Source of the DNA: Rhizomicrobium sp.
GTDB taxonomy: Bacteria > Pseudomonadota > Alphaproteobacteria > Micropepsales > Micropepsaceae
Assembly: GCA_025451875.1 (NCBI GenBank)
Contig: JANWJQ010000164.1
Location: 1-64,000 of the forward strand
Direction of reading: 5' to 3'
DNA length: 64,000 bases
Shown: positions 39,041 to 49,500 of the stretch, piece by piece
Layout of the letters: each line of letters opens with the position of its first letter
Position numbering within the stretch: position 1 is the first letter of the stretch
Made by a program: the position numbers and the translations under genes
The notes under the pieces: model-generated
The model's database searches: none
Seen by the model: the letters and a program-made list of their open reading frames with translations, nothing else
Told to the model about the DNA's origin: nothing

Positions 39041-40440
39041 CCATTGCCTTTCTCGCGATCATCCTTCTGTCGCTGCTGCTTGCGCTTTATTCGAAGCGCG
39101 GACACCTGCATCAGAAGGCGGAAGATTTCTTCGTTGCGTCCGGCCAGTTCAACACGGTTCTTTTTTTCTTCCTCGCCGTGGGCGAGACCTACAGCATCGC
39201 GACGATCTTCGGTTATCCCGGCGGCGTCTATGCCAGCGGCACCGGCTTCGTGACGTGGTTTCTGGGCTATATTCTTCTGGCCTTTGTCGTCGGCTATTTC
39301 CTCAATCCGCTGATCTGGCGGGCCGGGCGCGTTTACGGCGCGGTGACGATGCCCGATCTGTTCCGCCGCCATTTCGGAAGTCGCGCGCTGGAAATCGTGG
39401 TGACGGGTACCGCGCTCGTCGTCCTCGTCCCCCTCGGCATGCAGCAATTCCTCGGATTGCAGATCGTGCTGAAGGTGCTGGACTGGTCGATCTCACCCTT
39501 GCTGCTCACTTGCCTCGCCGGTGTTCTGGCCTTCACCTACATCGCGATTTCGGGAATTCGCGCGTCGGCTTATGTCGCGGTGCTCAAGGACATCCTGCTG
39601 ATCCTCGCGATCCTTTTGACGGCGCTCGTCGCGCTTGACCGCTGGGGCGTCGGCGCGGCGCTTCATCCCACGGCGGCCTGGACCCACGCGATGACGCCGA
39701 CGCTGAAAGGCGATGTTTTCTCGATCACCACCGTGCTCGTGCAGAGCGTCGGCTTCTGCATCGTGCCGCAGACTTGCGCCTATGTGTTTACCGCCCGCTC
39801 CGCAAATTCCGTGCGGCGCGCGCAGGTGACCATGCCGCTTTACATGCTGATGTTTCCGTTCCTCACGATTGTCGCTTATTTTGCACTCATGCATCCGGTG
39901 CACATCGGATCCCCCAACGAAGTATTCCCGGCGGTAGCGCAAGCGCTGCTGCCTGCGCCTTTCGTGGGATTGGTGATGGCGGGCGCAGCGCTTTCAGCGC
40001 TCGTCGTGCTCACCGGCATCTGCCTTGCGATCGGTTCGCTGGTGTCGCGCAATCTGGTGCCGGGATTGAGCGGCGATCAGCAGCGCCAATGGTCGCAAGT
40101 CATCATCGCCTTCTATCTTTTGCTCTCCATCGGGGGCGCTGCGACCTCTTCTCAACTTCTCGTGACGATCAATAACCTTTTCTATTTCGGCATCGCCCAA
40201 TTTCTGCCCGGCATGTTTGGAATCCTGTTCGCACGACGGATGCATCCGTCCGCAATCATCGCCGGAATCGTCGCTGGCGATCTTGTGGCGATTACTATCT
40301 ATGAATTTGCCATACCCATTGGCGGCGCGAATGCTGGATTTGTCGGACTGATTGTAAACTTGGCGATTGTTTTGGCTGCACTTCGCTTTTTCCCGGGCGA
40401 AGAACGCAAGCCGATCTCTGCGATAACGCAGCGGCAATAA
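39037..40440 (+). CDS. Sodium:solute symporter family protein
   Basis: HLHQKAEDFFVASGQFNTVLFFFLAVGETYSIATIFGYPGGVYASG; multi-TM SSS architecture. Confidence 0.9.
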   Translation: MTIAFLAIILLSLLLALYSKRGHLHQKAEDFFVASGQFNTVLFFFLAVGETYSIATIFGYPGGVYASGTGFVTWFLGYILLAFVVGYFLNPLIWRAGRVYGAVTMPDLFRRHFGSRALEIVVTGTALVVLVPLGMQQFLGLQIVLKVLDWSISPLLLTCLAGVLAFTYIAISGIRASAYVAVLKDILLILAILLTALVALDRWGVGAALHPTAAWTHAMTPTLKGDVFSITTVLVQSVGFCIVPQTCAYVFTARSANSVRRAQVTMPLYMLMFPFLTIVAYFALMHPVHIGSPNEVFPAVAQALLPAPFVGLVMAGAALSALVVLTGICLAIGSLVSRNLVPGLSGDQQRQWSQVIIAFYLLLSIGGAATSSQLLVTINNLFYFGIAQFLPGMFGILFARRMHPSAIIAGIVAGDLVAITIYEFAIPIGGANAGFVGLIVNLAIVLAALRFFPGEERKPISAITQRQ

Positions 40441-40631
40441 CGCAGCGGCGATTCCGCGGCGCGAAAATTTCCAAGAGCGCATCGATGTCGGAAATGACGT
40501 GTTGCGCGAACGCCCGCACGCGCATCAATCCGCGCCTAATATACCGCGTATCGTTGACAATTGTAACAGTGGGCGCACACTTTCGTAACAGCCGCTGGTG
40601 AGCGGTGTCGCAATTGGGGAAGTGTCATCAC

Positions 40632-42890
40632 ATGAAGCGGATTTTGTTGGCGGGTGCTTGCGCCCAGATTTTGATTGCCGCGAGCGGCATCGCGGCGCCG
40701 GCCATGGCGCAGGACAAATCATCGGGCATCGAGACGATCACCGTCACGGCGCAGAAGCGCTCGGAGTCGGCCCAGAACGTGCCGATCGCGTTGAGTGTCC
40801 TTACGTCCGAAGATTTGCTGAAACAGGGCATCACCAAGATCAACGGCCTCCAATACGCAACGCCGAGCCTTGAAGTCGTTCCGGCCTTCGGCAGCGGCCA
40901 GGCGGAATTCCGTCTGCGCGGCGTCGGCTTCGACGACTATGCGTCCAACAACTCCTCGACCGTCGGCGTCTATGTCGATGAAGTCGCCTACCCCATCCCG
41001 GCGCAAACGCAGGGCGCGATCTTCGATCTGCAGCGCACGGAAGTTCTCTACGGTCCGCAAGGCACGCTTTACGGCGTGAACACGACTGGCGGCGCGATCA
41101 ACTTCATCACCAACAAGCCGCAGGACGATTTCGGCTTCGGTCTCACCGCCGATTATGACAGCCACAACGAATTCATCGGCAACGGCTATATCACCGGCCA
41201 GCTTGCCGACGGTCTCGATGGCCGCCTCGCCTTCCTCACCGATCAGGGCGGCTCGTGGCAGAAAAACATCAACACGGGCCAGAGTTACGGCAAGAAAGAC
41301 TCCACGTCGGTCCGTGGCGAGCTGCAATGGACGATCAATGATCGCTGGAACGTGCTGTTTGAAGGCCATTACAGCTCTGACCGTTCGCAGCCCACCGGCC
41401 TTTACCTCTTCGATCCGATCCTGAGCAGCAATCCCAACAACCTCACCGGCGTCACGATCCCGGCCTTCACCGACACGAAGAAGACGGCATGGGGCGGATC
41501 GGCCACGTTCGAGACGGCGACGGGCATCACGCCGGATCAGGCGCCGTTCCATCGCACCAACGCCGACGGCGTCAACATGCAGGTCCACGGCGATCTCGGC
41601 TTTGGCACGCTGACCTCGATCACCTCTTATGAGGATCTGCATCGCCGGGAATACAACGACTGGGACGCCTCTGCCTTCGCGCTCGCCGGCACCTATTTCG
41701 ACACCACCGCTCATGTCTTCTCACAGGAACTGCGCCTGGCATCCAATGGCGACGGACCGTTCAGCTGGATGATCGGCGGATACTACTCGCACCAGGTGAT
41801 GGACGAAATCTTCGACTCCGACTTCGCGGACTCACTCGGTCTCGTCACGGACACGCGCTACACCCAGCATGTCGAATCGAAAGCCGTCTTCACGCAGGAA
41901 GAATACCAGATCAATGACAAGCTGAAGGTGATCGGCGGCCTGCGCTACAACTCGGAAAGCCGGTCGATCGGCAACTTCGTGCTCAACGGCATCTTCCTGC
42001 CCGGCGCGCCGACCATTCCGCTGACGCCGAGCGTCGGACAATCCGTCACCAACAACCGTCTCTCCGGCAAGGGCGAAATCGAATACAAGCCGGACGAGAA
42101 TGTGATGCTCTATGCGAGCGTCAGCGAAGGCATCAAGTCGGGTGGCTTCACCACCTACAACGGCTCGCAGGCCGCGCCGCCGCTGAAGCCGGAAGTGCTA
42201 TGGGCCTATGAAGCCGGTGTGAAATCCAATCTTCTGGACGACACACTGCAGTTGAACGGCTCGGTGTTCTGGTATCACTACGAGAACCAGCAGATTCAAT
42301 CGGCGGTGTGGGGCACCACCGGCCCGGTCGGTTCACTCGTCAACGCACCGAAGTCACATGTTTACGGTGGCGAGCTGTCCGCCATCTGGCAGCCCATCGA
42401 TGCGTTGAAGATCACACAATCCGTGGGTTGGAAAGACGGCAAGTTCGATCAGTTCGACAACTTCCTCGACATTCCGGCTTCCGTGGCCGCTTGCGTACCG
42501 GCAGCCATCTGCGTGCCGCCGGCCGGCAATGCGATCTACGACAACAAGAAGGGCGCGCGCATCGGCTTCCCGCCGCTCAGCTACAACGGGTCAATCGATT
42601 ACACCTGGCAACTCCCTGGCTATACGCTGGATACGGGCTTCGACTGGGTGTTCCACGATCACCTGAACCCGTTGCTGCTGGGGCCGGTCTATTATGTGAA
42701 GTCGTACTGGCTGACAGATGTGAACATCACGCTGTCGCCGAATGACGGCCCGTGGGCGGCAACGGTCTATTGCCACAACTGCACCAACACGAAATATGAC
42801 ACGACCCGCAACTTCTTCCTGCCCGGCATCGATATCGCCCAGCGCGGCGAACCGGCGACGGTGGGCGTGCGGCTCGACTACAAATACTGA
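40632..42890 (+). CDS. TonB-dependent receptor
   Basis: Signal peptide; TonB box ETITVTAQKRSESAQNVPIALSVLTSEDL; plug AIFDLQRTEVLYGPQGTLYGVNTTGGAINFIT; C-terminal VGVRLDYKY. Confidence 0.95.
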   Translation: MKRILLAGACAQILIAASGIAAPAMAQDKSSGIETITVTAQKRSESAQNVPIALSVLTSEDLLKQGITKINGLQYATPSLEVVPAFGSGQAEFRLRGVGFDDYASNNSSTVGVYVDEVAYPIPAQTQGAIFDLQRTEVLYGPQGTLYGVNTTGGAINFITNKPQDDFGFGLTADYDSHNEFIGNGYITGQLADGLDGRLAFLTDQGGSWQKNINTGQSYGKKDSTSVRGELQWTINDRWNVLFEGHYSSDRSQPTGLYLFDPILSSNPNNLTGVTIPAFTDTKKTAWGGSATFETATGITPDQAPFHRTNADGVNMQVHGDLGFGTLTSITSYEDLHRREYNDWDASAFALAGTYFDTTAHVFSQELRLASNGDGPFSWMIGGYYSHQVMDEIFDSDFADSLGLVTDTRYTQHVESKAVFTQEEYQINDKLKVIGGLRYNSESRSIGNFVLNGIFLPGAPTIPLTPSVGQSVTNNRLSGKGEIEYKPDENVMLYASVSEGIKSGGFTTYNGSQAAPPLKPEVLWAYEAGVKSNLLDDTLQLNGSVFWYHYENQQIQSAVWGTTGPVGSLVNAPKSHVYGGELSAIWQPIDALKITQSVGWKDGKFDQFDNFLDIPASVAACVPAAICVPPAGNAIYDNKKGARIGFPPLSYNGSIDYTWQLPGYTLDTGFDWVFHDHLNPLLLGPVYYVKSYWLTDVNITLSPNDGPWAATVYCHNCTNTKYDTTRNFFLPGIDIAQRGEPATVGVRLDYKY

Positions 42891-42910
42891 TAGCCTGACG
42901 AAAATCTTGG

Positions 42911-42941
42911 CGGCGGGAGCCTTCGTGCTCCCGCCGTTTTT
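42911..42941 (+). terminator. Rho-independent terminator after the TonB-dependent receptor
   Basis: Perfect 10-bp stem cggcgggagc/gctcccgccg, 6-nt loop, followed by ttttt. Confidence 0.9.
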
Positions 42942-43040
42942 CTTTGGCTTGCGAGACTGTCGCACCCGCCATTATTGACCGGGCGCACTGCTTGCGATTG
43001 CATTGATTGTGGCGCGCCGCGCAGGCAACGAAAGTTCGGA

Positions 43041-44474
43041 ATGATCGAGGAAAAGCTTTTCATCGCAGGGCGCTGGACCAACGCCGCGTCAACAATCCCG
43101 ATCGAAGATCCGTCGAGCGGCGAAAATATCGGCACGCTCGCGGCTGGCCGCGCCAGCGATGTGGACGCTGCCGTGAACGCGGCTGCAAAAGCCTACACGG
43201 GCGCATGGGGAAAGCTGACCGCCGCCGAGCGCGGACGCATTCTCATGAAGATCAGCGGCGCGGTGGCGGCGAAGGCCGATGCGCTCGCCGATCTGGAAGC
43301 GCGCGATGTCGGCAAGCCGCTGAAACAGGCGCACGCCGATGCGATGGCGCTGTCGCGCTATCTGGAATTCTATGCTGGCGCCGCGGACAAGCTGCACGGC
43401 GAAACCATCCCCTATCTCGCCGACTACACGGTTTACACCTTGCGCGAGCCGCACGGTGTCACCGCGCATATCGTGCCGTGGAATTATCCGATGCAGATCA
43501 TCGGTCGCTCCGTCGTGGGTGCGCTGGCGGCTGGCAATGCCACGGTGGTCAAACCCGCAGAGGAAGCGAGCCTTACCGCGCTTGCTTTCGCGCGCATCGC
43601 ACAGGAGTGCGGGCTTCCCGAAGGCGCGATGAATGTCGTGACCGGCATCGGAGAAGAAACCGGCGCCGCGTTGGCCGCGCATCCGGGTATCCATCATCTG
43701 TCTTTCACCGGATCGACCGGCGTCGGTGCGTTGGTGCAAGCCGCGGCCGGCCGCAATGCCGTGCCGGTGACACTGGAGCTGGGCGGAAAATCCCCGCAGA
43801 TCGTTTTTGCCGATGCCGATATCGAGCGAGCGCTCCCGTTCCTGGTGAACGCCGGAATCCAGAATGCTGGCCAGACTTGCTCCGCGGCATCGCGCCTTCT
43901 GGTCGAACGGAAAACCTATGAACCGCTGCTGGAAAAACTCGGCGAGCGTTATCGCGCGTTGCGTGTCGGCGCCGCGAAAGACGATCTCGATGTCGGCCCA
44001 CTGATTTCGGGTCCGCAGAAAACGCGCGTGGAAGGCTTCATCGCGCAAGGCCGCAAGGACGGACACCGCGTCATCGCCGAAGGAAAGATCGAACCCTCCG
44101 CACCGCGCGGCGGGCATTTCGTAGCGCCGGTTCTGTTTGCGGATGTGGCGCCGGATCACACGCTGGCGCGCGACGAGATCTTCGGCCCGGTGCAGGTCGT
44201 TATTCCCTTCGACACGGAGGAAGACGCGATCCGCATCGCCAACGGCACCGATTACGGTTTGGTCGCCGGCGTGTGGACGCGCGACGGCAGCCGCGCCATG
44301 CGCATGGCCCGGGCGATTCACACAGGGCAGATGTTCATCAACAATTATGGCGCGGGCGGCGGCGTGGAGCTGCCCTTTGGCGGCACCGGCCGCTCCGGCC
44401 ATGGCCGCGAAAAGGGTTTCGAGGCGCTTTACGCCTTCACGCGGCTAAAGACGGTCGCGGCGTTTCACGGGTAG
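43041..44474 (+). CDS. Aldehyde dehydrogenase family protein
   Basis: EKLFIAGRW; VPWNYPMQIIGRSVVGALAAGNATVVKPAEEA; FTGSTGVGALV; LELGGKSPQIVFADADI; NAGQTCSAASRLLV. Confidence 0.95.
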   Translation: MIEEKLFIAGRWTNAASTIPIEDPSSGENIGTLAAGRASDVDAAVNAAAKAYTGAWGKLTAAERGRILMKISGAVAAKADALADLEARDVGKPLKQAHADAMALSRYLEFYAGAADKLHGETIPYLADYTVYTLREPHGVTAHIVPWNYPMQIIGRSVVGALAAGNATVVKPAEEASLTALAFARIAQECGLPEGAMNVVTGIGEETGAALAAHPGIHHLSFTGSTGVGALVQAAAGRNAVPVTLELGGKSPQIVFADADIERALPFLVNAGIQNAGQTCSAASRLLVERKTYEPLLEKLGERYRALRVGAAKDDLDVGPLISGPQKTRVEGFIAQGRKDGHRVIAEGKIEPSAPRGGHFVAPVLFADVAPDHTLARDEIFGPVQVVIPFDTEEDAIRIANGTDYGLVAGVWTRDGSRAMRMARAIHTGQMFINNYGAGGGVELPFGGTGRSGHGREKGFEALYAFTRLKTVAAFHG

Positions 44475-44487
44475 GGTAGGATAAGAC

Positions 44488-45228
44488 ATGCGTTTGAATG
44501 GCAAGGTCGCGATTGTTACGGGCGGGGCGTCCGGCTTCGGCGAAGGAATCGTGCGCCGCTTCGCCGAGGAAGGCGCGCGCGTGGTCATTGCCGATCTGAA
44601 CGAAGCTGTCGCACAGGCGCTCGCCAAGGATGTGAACGGCCTCGCGGTGCGCACCGATGTCTCGCGCGGCGAGGATGTGAAGGCGCTCGCGAAAGCCGCC
44701 ACCGACAAATTCGGCACCATCGACATTCTGGTGAACAATGCCGGCATCGGCCACAAGCCGCAGCCGCTGGACACGCTGCCGGAAAGCGATTTCGACCGCA
44801 TCATCGCCGTCAACGCCAAATCGGTGTTTCACACCGCGCACGAGATCGTGCCGGGCATGAAGGCGAAGAAGCGCGGCGCCATTTTGAACATCGCATCCAC
44901 CGGTGGCGTCAGCCCGCGGCCGAACCTCACCTGGTACAATGCCTCCAAGGGCTGGATGATCACCGCCACGCGCGCCATGGCGGTGGAGTTGGCGCCGTTC
45001 GGCATTCGCGTGAATGCCATCAATCCGGTGGCCGGCGAAACGCCGCTGCTGGCCACCTTCATGGGCGAAGACACGCCCGAAATCCGCGCGAAATTCCTCG
45101 CCTCCATTCCCATCGGCCGTTTCTCGACCCCGCAGGACATCGCCGCTGCCGCCTGTTTTCTTTGCAGCGACGAAGCGTCCATGATCACGGGCGTCGCCAT
45201 GGAAGTCGATGGAGGCCGCTGCATTTGA
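44488..45228 (+). CDS. SDR-family oxidoreductase
   Basis: KVAIVTGGASGFGEGIVRRFAEEGARVVIADL; DILVNNAGIGHKPQPL; NIASTGGVSPRPNLTWYNASKGWM; AMEVDGGRCI. Confidence 0.95.
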   Translation: MRLNGKVAIVTGGASGFGEGIVRRFAEEGARVVIADLNEAVAQALAKDVNGLAVRTDVSRGEDVKALAKAATDKFGTIDILVNNAGIGHKPQPLDTLPESDFDRIIAVNAKSVFHTAHEIVPGMKAKKRGAILNIASTGGVSPRPNLTWYNASKGWMITATRAMAVELAPFGIRVNAINPVAGETPLLATFMGEDTPEIRAKFLASIPIGRFSTPQDIAAAACFLCSDEASMITGVAMEVDGGRCI

Positions 45229-45256
45229 GCGCCAATACGAATAAGGAGACGTCCCG

Positions 45257-46543
45257 ATGAACGCCGCCCCCAAGATCGTGGACTCGGTCCTGCGCGAAAT
45301 CGAAGCGCGCGAAGACCAGATCGTTGCCCTCACACAGGATCTGATCCGCTTTCCCACCGTCAATCCGCCGGGAGAAGCCTACCAGCCCTGTGCCGAATAT
45401 CTGGGCAATCGCCTCCTCAAGCGCGGCTTTCAGGTGGAATACATCCGCGCCGAAGGAACGCCGGGTGATAGCGACAAATATCCGCGCATCAATGTGGTCG
45501 CGCGCCGCGAAGGCAAGCGCAAAGGGCCGTGCGTCCACTTCAACAGCCATATCGACGTGGTGCAGACCGGCGCGGGATGGACGGTCGATCCGTTCGGCGG
45601 AGAAGTGAAAGACGGCAAGGTCTATGGCCGCGGCGCCTGCGATATGAAAGGCGGCCTCGCCGCTTCCGTCGTCGCGGTGGAAGCATTGCTGGATTCCGGC
45701 TTCGATCTTCCGGGTGCGGTCGAGATTTCCGGCACGGTCGATGAAGAATCCGGAGGCTATGGCGGCGTCGCCTATCTGGCGGAGCGCGGATGGTTCTCCC
45801 AGCCGCGCGTCGATCACGTCATCATTCCCGAGCCGCTGAATGTCGATCGCGTCTGCATCGGCCATCGCGGCGTGTGGTGGGCGGAGATCGAAACCTTGGG
45901 CCGCATCGCGCATGGCTCGATGCCCTTTCTCGGCGACAGCGCCATACGCCACATGAGCGCCGTGCTGGAGAAAATCGAGCACGAACTCTATCCCGCCCTC
46001 GCCGCGCGCCATTCGGATATGCCGGTGGTGCCCGAAGGCGCGCGCCAGTCCACCATGAACATCAACTCGCTGCATGGTGGCGAAGGCGAAGAGTTCACGG
46101 GGTTGCCGGTGCCCTGCGTCGCCGATTCCTGTCGCATGATCATCGATCGCCGCTTTCTGATCGAAGAAACGCTGGAGTCGGTGCAGGACGAAGTAAAAGC
46201 GCTGCTGGACCGCGTTGCCGCCGAACGGCCGAGCTTCAAATACAAATTACGCGAAATTTTCAGCGTGCGGCCGTCGATGGCGGATCGTGATGGCCCGGTG
46301 GCGTCGGCGACGGCAAAGGCTGTGCGTCAGATTCTCGGCAAGGAAGCGCAGATCGTCTGCTCGCCGGGCACTTACGATCAGAAGCATGTCGATCGCATCG
46401 GCAAGCTGAAGGATTGCATCGCCTATGGCCCCGGCGTGCTCGATCTGGCGCATCAGCCGGATGAATGGGTGGGCATCGCCGACATGGTCAATTCGGCCAA
46501 GGTGATGGCTGTCTCGACCATGGACCTGCTGACGCGCGGCTAA
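45257..46543 (+). CDS. M20-family peptidase/deacylase (ArgE/DapE-like)
   Basis: TQDLIRFPTVNPPGEAYQPCAEYLG; CVHFNSHIDVVQTGAGWTVDPFGGEVKDGKVYGRGACDMKGGLAASVVAVEALL; GTVDEESGGYGGVAYL. Confidence 0.95.
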   Translation: MNAAPKIVDSVLREIEAREDQIVALTQDLIRFPTVNPPGEAYQPCAEYLGNRLLKRGFQVEYIRAEGTPGDSDKYPRINVVARREGKRKGPCVHFNSHIDVVQTGAGWTVDPFGGEVKDGKVYGRGACDMKGGLAASVVAVEALLDSGFDLPGAVEISGTVDEESGGYGGVAYLAERGWFSQPRVDHVIIPEPLNVDRVCIGHRGVWWAEIETLGRIAHGSMPFLGDSAIRHMSAVLEKIEHELYPALAARHSDMPVVPEGARQSTMNINSLHGGEGEEFTGLPVPCVADSCRMIIDRRFLIEETLESVQDEVKALLDRVAAERPSFKYKLREIFSVRPSMADRDGPVASATAKAVRQILGKEAQIVCSPGTYDQKHVDRIGKLKDCIAYGPGVLDLAHQPDEWVGIADMVNSAKVMAVSTMDLLTRG

Positions 46544-49500
46544 TATTCGAACTGGTAACTGAGGCCCACGCTGCTGCCATTGTCCTGCGCGGCGCTGCCT
46601 TTGGTGGCAGTCGCATCGGTCATGGTGCTGAGGGTCGCCTGCGCTTTCAGCTTGCGCGTGAGGTCCACCTGCACCTGAACCTGCGTGCCGCCGGACAGAC
46701 TCTGCTTGGCGCCGACATAGACGTTGCGCGCCACATATTTTCCCGCTTCGACCGTCGTCTGCTGATCGCTGCCCGCCGCGCCGCCACTGGTGCTGCCAAC
46801 GGAAAGACGGTCGAGACGCAGCATCTTGCGCAGCGATCCCAGCGGATTGAAGCCGGAGCCGATGCCGCCGAGCGACGCGACGGCCTGTGCGATCTGCGCC
46901 AACTGCAATGGCGTGAGCTGTTTCACACTCTGCTGGAACAGTAGATGCGCCAGCACTTCGTCCTGCGGCAGTTGCGGCGAACTGGAGAGCGAAATCTTCG
47001 GCGCGGAGGCATAACCACTCACCGTCAATGTTGCCGTCACACCGCCGGATGTCGTCTGCGCCACGAAATTGAGCGTTGGGTCGAGGCGGTTGCGCACGCC
47101 GGTGCCGTCAAAGCGTATCTCGCCGCTGGTGAAATCCAGCACCTGCCCCGCCATGCTGAACGTGCCGCGATTCATCTTGAACCCACCGGTGGCGTAAGGC
47201 GTGGCGCTGGTGCCGGTCAGATGGATGCGCCCGCCCAGATCGGCATCGATGCCGTGACCGCGCACGAAGATCTGCCCGCGCGTCGTCACCGTGACATCGA
47301 GCGCGACGGAACTTGCGGGCGCCGGTGGCGGCGGCGGCTTCTGGCCGCGCCGGCGCACATCCAGAACCGCGACTTCCGGCGGGAACCGATCCGGCAGATT
47401 GATCTCGCCATGGGTGACGGAAATATTGCCCGAGAGATTCATCACCCCTCTCAGCTTGCCCGAAAGCTTCGCATCGCCCGAGAACGTCACCGTCATCAAA
47501 TCGCTGACAATGGGCCTGGCGTTCTGTGCCTTGATGCTGATGTCGATGGGAATGCCCGGCGCGCCGAGATCGATGGTGCCGCTGCCCGTGACCGTTCCGG
47601 GCCCGGCGGTGCCGGAAAGCTGCGTGATATGCAGCACATCGCCATCGGCCCGCACTGTGGCATTGATCGCGCTGATCCGTGCGCCACGCGCGAAATCATG
47701 CATGTCGCCGTTGCTCAGCCTGGCGCTGCCGCTTGCGCGTGGCGCGGCAACGGTGCCGCCGATGTTCATATCGACCGCCAGCGCGCCACTGGCCTGTCGC
47801 CCGTCCACCGCGAGGATGGGATTGAATATGGAAAGATCCGCGTTGCCGGCAAGATGAAGATTGAGCTTGCCCGCCTGCAGTGGCGCTTCGCCGGTGAGTG
47901 TCAGATGCACCGAAGCGCCAGCCGTCAGCGACGCGTTCACCGTGCCCGTCTTGCCGTGCAGGACGCCATGCAGATCGATATTGGCTGGCGCCACGGCATT
48001 TGCCGAGTAATCACTGATCCGCAGGCCGTGCCCTTGCAGCGTGAACGCGCCTTGTGGCGCATCCAGCGTGCCGGTCAGTTTCGCGGTGCCAGAAAGCGTG
48101 CCCTCCGCCGCCAGATCCGGCAGGAAGGCCTGAAGCGTATCGGCACGAATGCCTTGCGCGGACAGCGAAACCGCGAGCTCGGGCGTGAGGCTTCCGGACA
48201 ATTGCACGTCGCCACCGCCCACATCGGCGGAAAGATGATCCACCGAAATGCCCTTCGCGAAGTCGATCTGCGCCGGCGCCCGTAATACGATGGTCTGTTT
48301 GCGCCATTCGCCGTTGAATTTCTGCAACGCGATCTTCTGCTTGGGCACATCCAGCACGGCGCTGGCCGTGACCTGCGCCGGATCTCCGGCTGCGTCATGC
48401 AACACCGATTTCAGCGCGACGGCGAGCTTGTCGAGTGGCCCGCGCAGCTGTGCCTCCGTGTCGGCGGAGATGCCGCCGGTTTCCGCTTCGCGTGTCGTGA
48501 GCGCCAGCGCGAAGGACGGTTTTGCGAATGGATCGTCGACGGTGCCGCGCAGTGTGGCCGATGCGACCTTCAACCCGGAAACGGAAAGGTTCGACGCTTG
48601 CGCCTGAATGGCCACGGTGGACCGCGCGCCATGCGCTTCCAGCTCGACGGCCGCGCTCGAGCTTCCGGCGATCTTCGTGCCGATGAAAGTGGCCATGTCG
48701 GCGATGTTCTTGAGATCGATCTTCGCGTTGCCGGTGACCGGCCCGGCTTGCGGAAGCGTAACGGCGGCGTGCGCGTCGAGCGATTTCCATTGCGCCGCAA
48801 GTTTCGCGTTTTTCGCCTTCCCGCCCGCCGCTGTCGTCATATCGGCGTCGATGGAAATCGGTGCGTTGTCGAGGCTGCCTTGCACCCGCAACTGCGCGGA
48901 TACCGGATTGGGAAGGCCCTGCGCCTGCAACACCAATCCGACATGCTGGCGCATGAAGCCCCGGCTTGCCATATCCGCGCCGCCGGTCGCATGAAGCTGC
49001 GCCGTTTCCAGCGGGCCAGCCACTGTGCCGGAAAGCGTGGCACTGCCGTTCAGCGTGCTCGCAAGACGCGAAAGATCGGGCAGGCCGATCAAAGCGCTGT
49101 AGTTCAGGCTTTTGCTTTTGAAGCTTCCCGCTGCCTGCAATTTCACGCCCGCGCCTTGCAACGAAACTTTCGAGTCCATGATGTCGCTGCCGTCGAGCGC
49201 GGCCTGAAGCGACAGCACCGCGTTGTGCCCCAGCACGCGCGCGATCAGCGATGGGCCTTCGGCATTCATGCGACCGTTCAGTTCGAGCGTCGTTTTCTTC
49301 GCGTCCTGCGTCAGACCGACATCGAAGATCGCCGAGCCGCGAACATCTTCACCTTGTAGAGCTGCAAAGGGCGCCAAAGCAGGAACGGTGATTTTGGCGG
49401 CAAGCTTCGTTGTGCCGCGCGTGTCCGCGACGCCGTTGACCGTAACCAGCGGATGGGTGACGGAGAAACGCACAGGCCGCGTCGCCTTGGTGAGATCCGC

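Noticed and set aside
46945-48285. 446-aa plus-strand ORF
   Set aside because: Antisense to tamB; compositional artefact with no recognisable motif.
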